This document shows positions 29,621 through 31,360 of a stretch of 31,360 bases of DNA, piece after piece. The stretch spans positions 1,347,988 through 1,379,347 of the forward strand of contig NW_019091381.1 of assembly GCF_001949145.1 (NCBI RefSeq), written 5' to 3'. Source of the DNA: Acanthaster planci. Lineage: Eukaryota; Echinodermata; Asteroidea; Valvatida; Acanthasteridae. Both the position numbers and the translations under genes were made by a program. Position 1 is the first letter of the stretch. The number at the start of each line of letters is the position of its first letter. The notes under the pieces were generated by a model. The model was not told the DNA's origin and ran no database searches. It worked only from the letters and a program-made list of their open reading frames with translations.

Positions 29621-30634
29621 TTATTTACAGATCCTATTCCTGTCTGGTATTTGGTCAAATCTCCCACGAAGAATGCAGTCGAACACTGTCTTGAATTGAG
29701 GGTGCTTAAAACCATAGATCATTGGGTTCAGACAGCTGTTTGCTGACAAGATCACCATGGCAACTGGCATCACTTTCTGTACTGTAGTTGTATCCTCCAA
29801 TGTATATGATAAGAGAGTACAGATGCTGGCAGGTGAAATGCAGACAAAGAAGGCACACACCACGAACAGGAGATTCTTGGATACTTCAACTTGGAGTTTA
29901 GCGTTGGGTCTAGGTTGCTGAATTGTCTGCTTGCTGCAAACTTGCATTTTAATGGGAGCTTGCAAACATTGAAATCTCTTTGCATGGGTGTGAATGTGGC
30001 GAAAGACCATGGCACAACTCCAAAATAGGACACAAAATTGACCAGGGACTAAACAGAAGAGGAGGGCTAGGGCACAGTCTTTGTGGGTGTTCTTTGTGTC
30101 TACATAGCAGGACAAGAAACCTTCATCAAAGCCAAGTTTAAGGCAACCAGTCAGACATGCGGTAAGTTCAGCAAACATGGGAATCAACCAAGTCAGACTG
30201 ATGGCTAAAGCAGTCCTCCGCTGACTGAACAACTTCGTGTATGCTGCTCTATTCAGGCGAATGATGGCATATCTGCTGAGGGCAATGCACATTAGATTGT
30301 TGATGCTACATCCAAAGCAAAGTACAAACATGAAGCCAGCAATGGTGCAGAAGGGATTGTTGGTTGGTGATTGCTCTCCCTTGAGGAATACAACTGCGTT
30401 AATTGGAGTTACATAGACACAAGTCAAAAGGTCAGCAATGCTCAGATTCAGCACAAACATATTGGTGGCATGCCAGAGTTTCTTGGACAATATCATGGCA
30501 GCAATAACCAGCATGTTGCCAAATGTTCCCAGGATTGAAGCTACCAGAGAAAACCCCACCACGATCTGCCTATAGGTGTAGCTGAAGTACACCTCATCAG
30601 ACGAGGAACTTGTGATGTTGTCTTGCTCATCCAT
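29621..30634 (-). CDS. Intronless rhodopsin-class (class A) G protein-coupled receptor
   Basis: 337 residues from the first in-frame ATG (30634-30632) to the stop. Seven hydrophobic segments lie at about 22-48, 57-82, 94-119, 140-160, 187-211, 254-277 and 286-307. Class A marks are GN (N40) in TM1, NLSIAD (D68) in TM2, C96 and C176 for the extracellular disulfide, SRY (120-122) in place of DRY, a P in TM6 (CISP, 265-268, lacking the usual W) and NPMIY (303-307). NIT at 6-8 is a possible N-glycosylation site, and C320 in the tail is a possible palmitoylation site. The overall look is nearest melatonin-receptor/GPR84/Moody-like invertebrate receptors, but the ligand cannot be named. It would sit in the plasma membrane and signal through a G protein. 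Confidence 0.9.
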   Translation of the reverse strand: MDEQDNITSSSSDEVYFSYTYRQIVVGFSLVASILGTFGNMLVIAAMILSKKLWHATNMFVLNLSIADLLTCVYVTPINAVVFLKGEQSPTNNPFCTIAGFMFVLCFGCSINNLMCIALSRYAIIRLNRAAYTKLFSQRRTALAISLTWLIPMFAELTACLTGCLKLGFDEGFLSCYVDTKNTHKDCALALLFCLVPGQFCVLFWSCAMVFRHIHTHAKRFQCLQAPIKMQVCSKQTIQQPRPNAKLQVEVSKNLLFVVCAFFVCISPASICTLLSYTLEDTTTVQKVMPVAMVILSANSCLNPMIYGFKHPQFKTVFDCILRGRFDQIPDRNRICK

Positions 30635-31360
30635 CGACGAATGACTAAACAACACAGTGATCCTTGAGCCTCGTACTAGTAAATATTGCAAACAATCCTC
30701 AGTTCAACTCTCTTCCAATTATTGATGCTTCCAGTTGGTCAGATCCATTTGTTGTCTTGGCAACACATCACAGTGCTTGGAAACAGCCAATACTGTAAAA
30801 AAAGCGAAGTCGCCAGGTCTATCTTTGTCAAAAGACATCCGCAGGTAGTTGGGAAGACACTCACTCAGCTCTTTCCCAAGCAGTCATCTCTATCATCTGT
30901 AAGCTGCGATGCAAACGCTTGGTATAACCATCCAACACTGTTACCAACTACATGTAAAAAACTCCATGCATAATATATAGATGTATATAGTTGGGAAGGC
31001 CACTGGAGTAGGGAAAGCTAATTGACAGCATCAATAACCACTACATGTAAATGGATCCTGTCATTATTGTAAAAGGATGAATCATTCAGACATAATGGCT
31101 TAATAATTTAGACCGACAGAAAACAATTTCATTTACTTGTTGAGGCTCAGTGTAAAACTTGCTGGTACTATAATCAATTCCTGAATAATACCATAAATTT
31201 AAACAGCAAGTTTAAAAATCCATCCCCATATGCAGCAAGGTATGAGACAGAGAGAACCCCCCAGCTTTGTGTCGGTCAATGTCTCGCAGGAATCTGGGGA
31301 ATTCCTTTCAGACATCTTTGGGGGGGGGATGTGTTAAGTAACAATAGTCTGGAATGTGTA
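30635..31360. other. 5' flank of the GPCR
   Basis: No further gene recognised. Two TACATGTA palindromes (30949, 31042) and a G9 run at about 31321-31329. Confidence 0.6.

Overview
The window is AT-rich animal nuclear DNA with spliced genes. Introns run from about 0.16 to 7.6 kb with GT-AG borders, simple repeats and foldback elements are scattered through it, and the palindrome TACATGTA is very frequent. Gene structure and repeat style suggest a marine invertebrate (for example echinoderm, hemichordate, cephalochordate or cnidarian). The sequence alone does not settle which. It is a draft assembly, with one 408-base N gap and three single-N contig joins.

All three recognisable protein genes lie on the minus strand. 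(1) Positions 203-13081 hold a suppressor-of-APC-domain (SAPCD1/SAPCD2) family gene. Six coding exons join in phase, from an EF-hand-like N-terminal domain to a coiled-coil C-terminus ending in TTFI; the start-codon exon is unresolved. (2) Positions 15555-27703 hold WDR46/UTP7, a nucleolar WD-repeat protein of the small-subunit processome. Twelve distinct coding exons give 492 joined residues; the extreme N-terminus is missing. One exon (148 bp) appears twice because a stretch of more than 1.2 kb is duplicated around a single N. (3) Positions 29621-30634 hold an intronless rhodopsin-class GPCR of 337 residues with SRY in place of DRY.

The rest is introns and intergenic DNA. Positions 3225-10780 are one giant intron with two inverted-repeat elements. 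Positions 13112-15554 separate the first two genes and contain the N gap. Positions 15672-19256 are the last WDR46 intron, inflated by a 1.24 kb direct duplication around a single N. Positions 21287-24175 carry the second duplication with 148-bp and 38-bp tandem repeats. Positions 26655-27038 are a 33-bp minisatellite of about 11.6 copies. Positions 27838-28320 are degenerate AACCC repeats around the third single N.

The most useful observations are these. The SAPCD protein keeps a complete EF-hand loop that, as recalled, human SAPCD2 has lost. SAPCD and WDR46 are adjacent here, while human SAPCD1 and WDR46 both lie in the MHC region on 6p21.3, which suggests old proto-MHC linkage. Both large duplications look like unmerged allelic contig ends rather than biology. 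The three genes do not form an obvious pathway: SAPCD acts in spindle orientation and polarity, WDR46 in ribosome assembly, and the GPCR in signalling.
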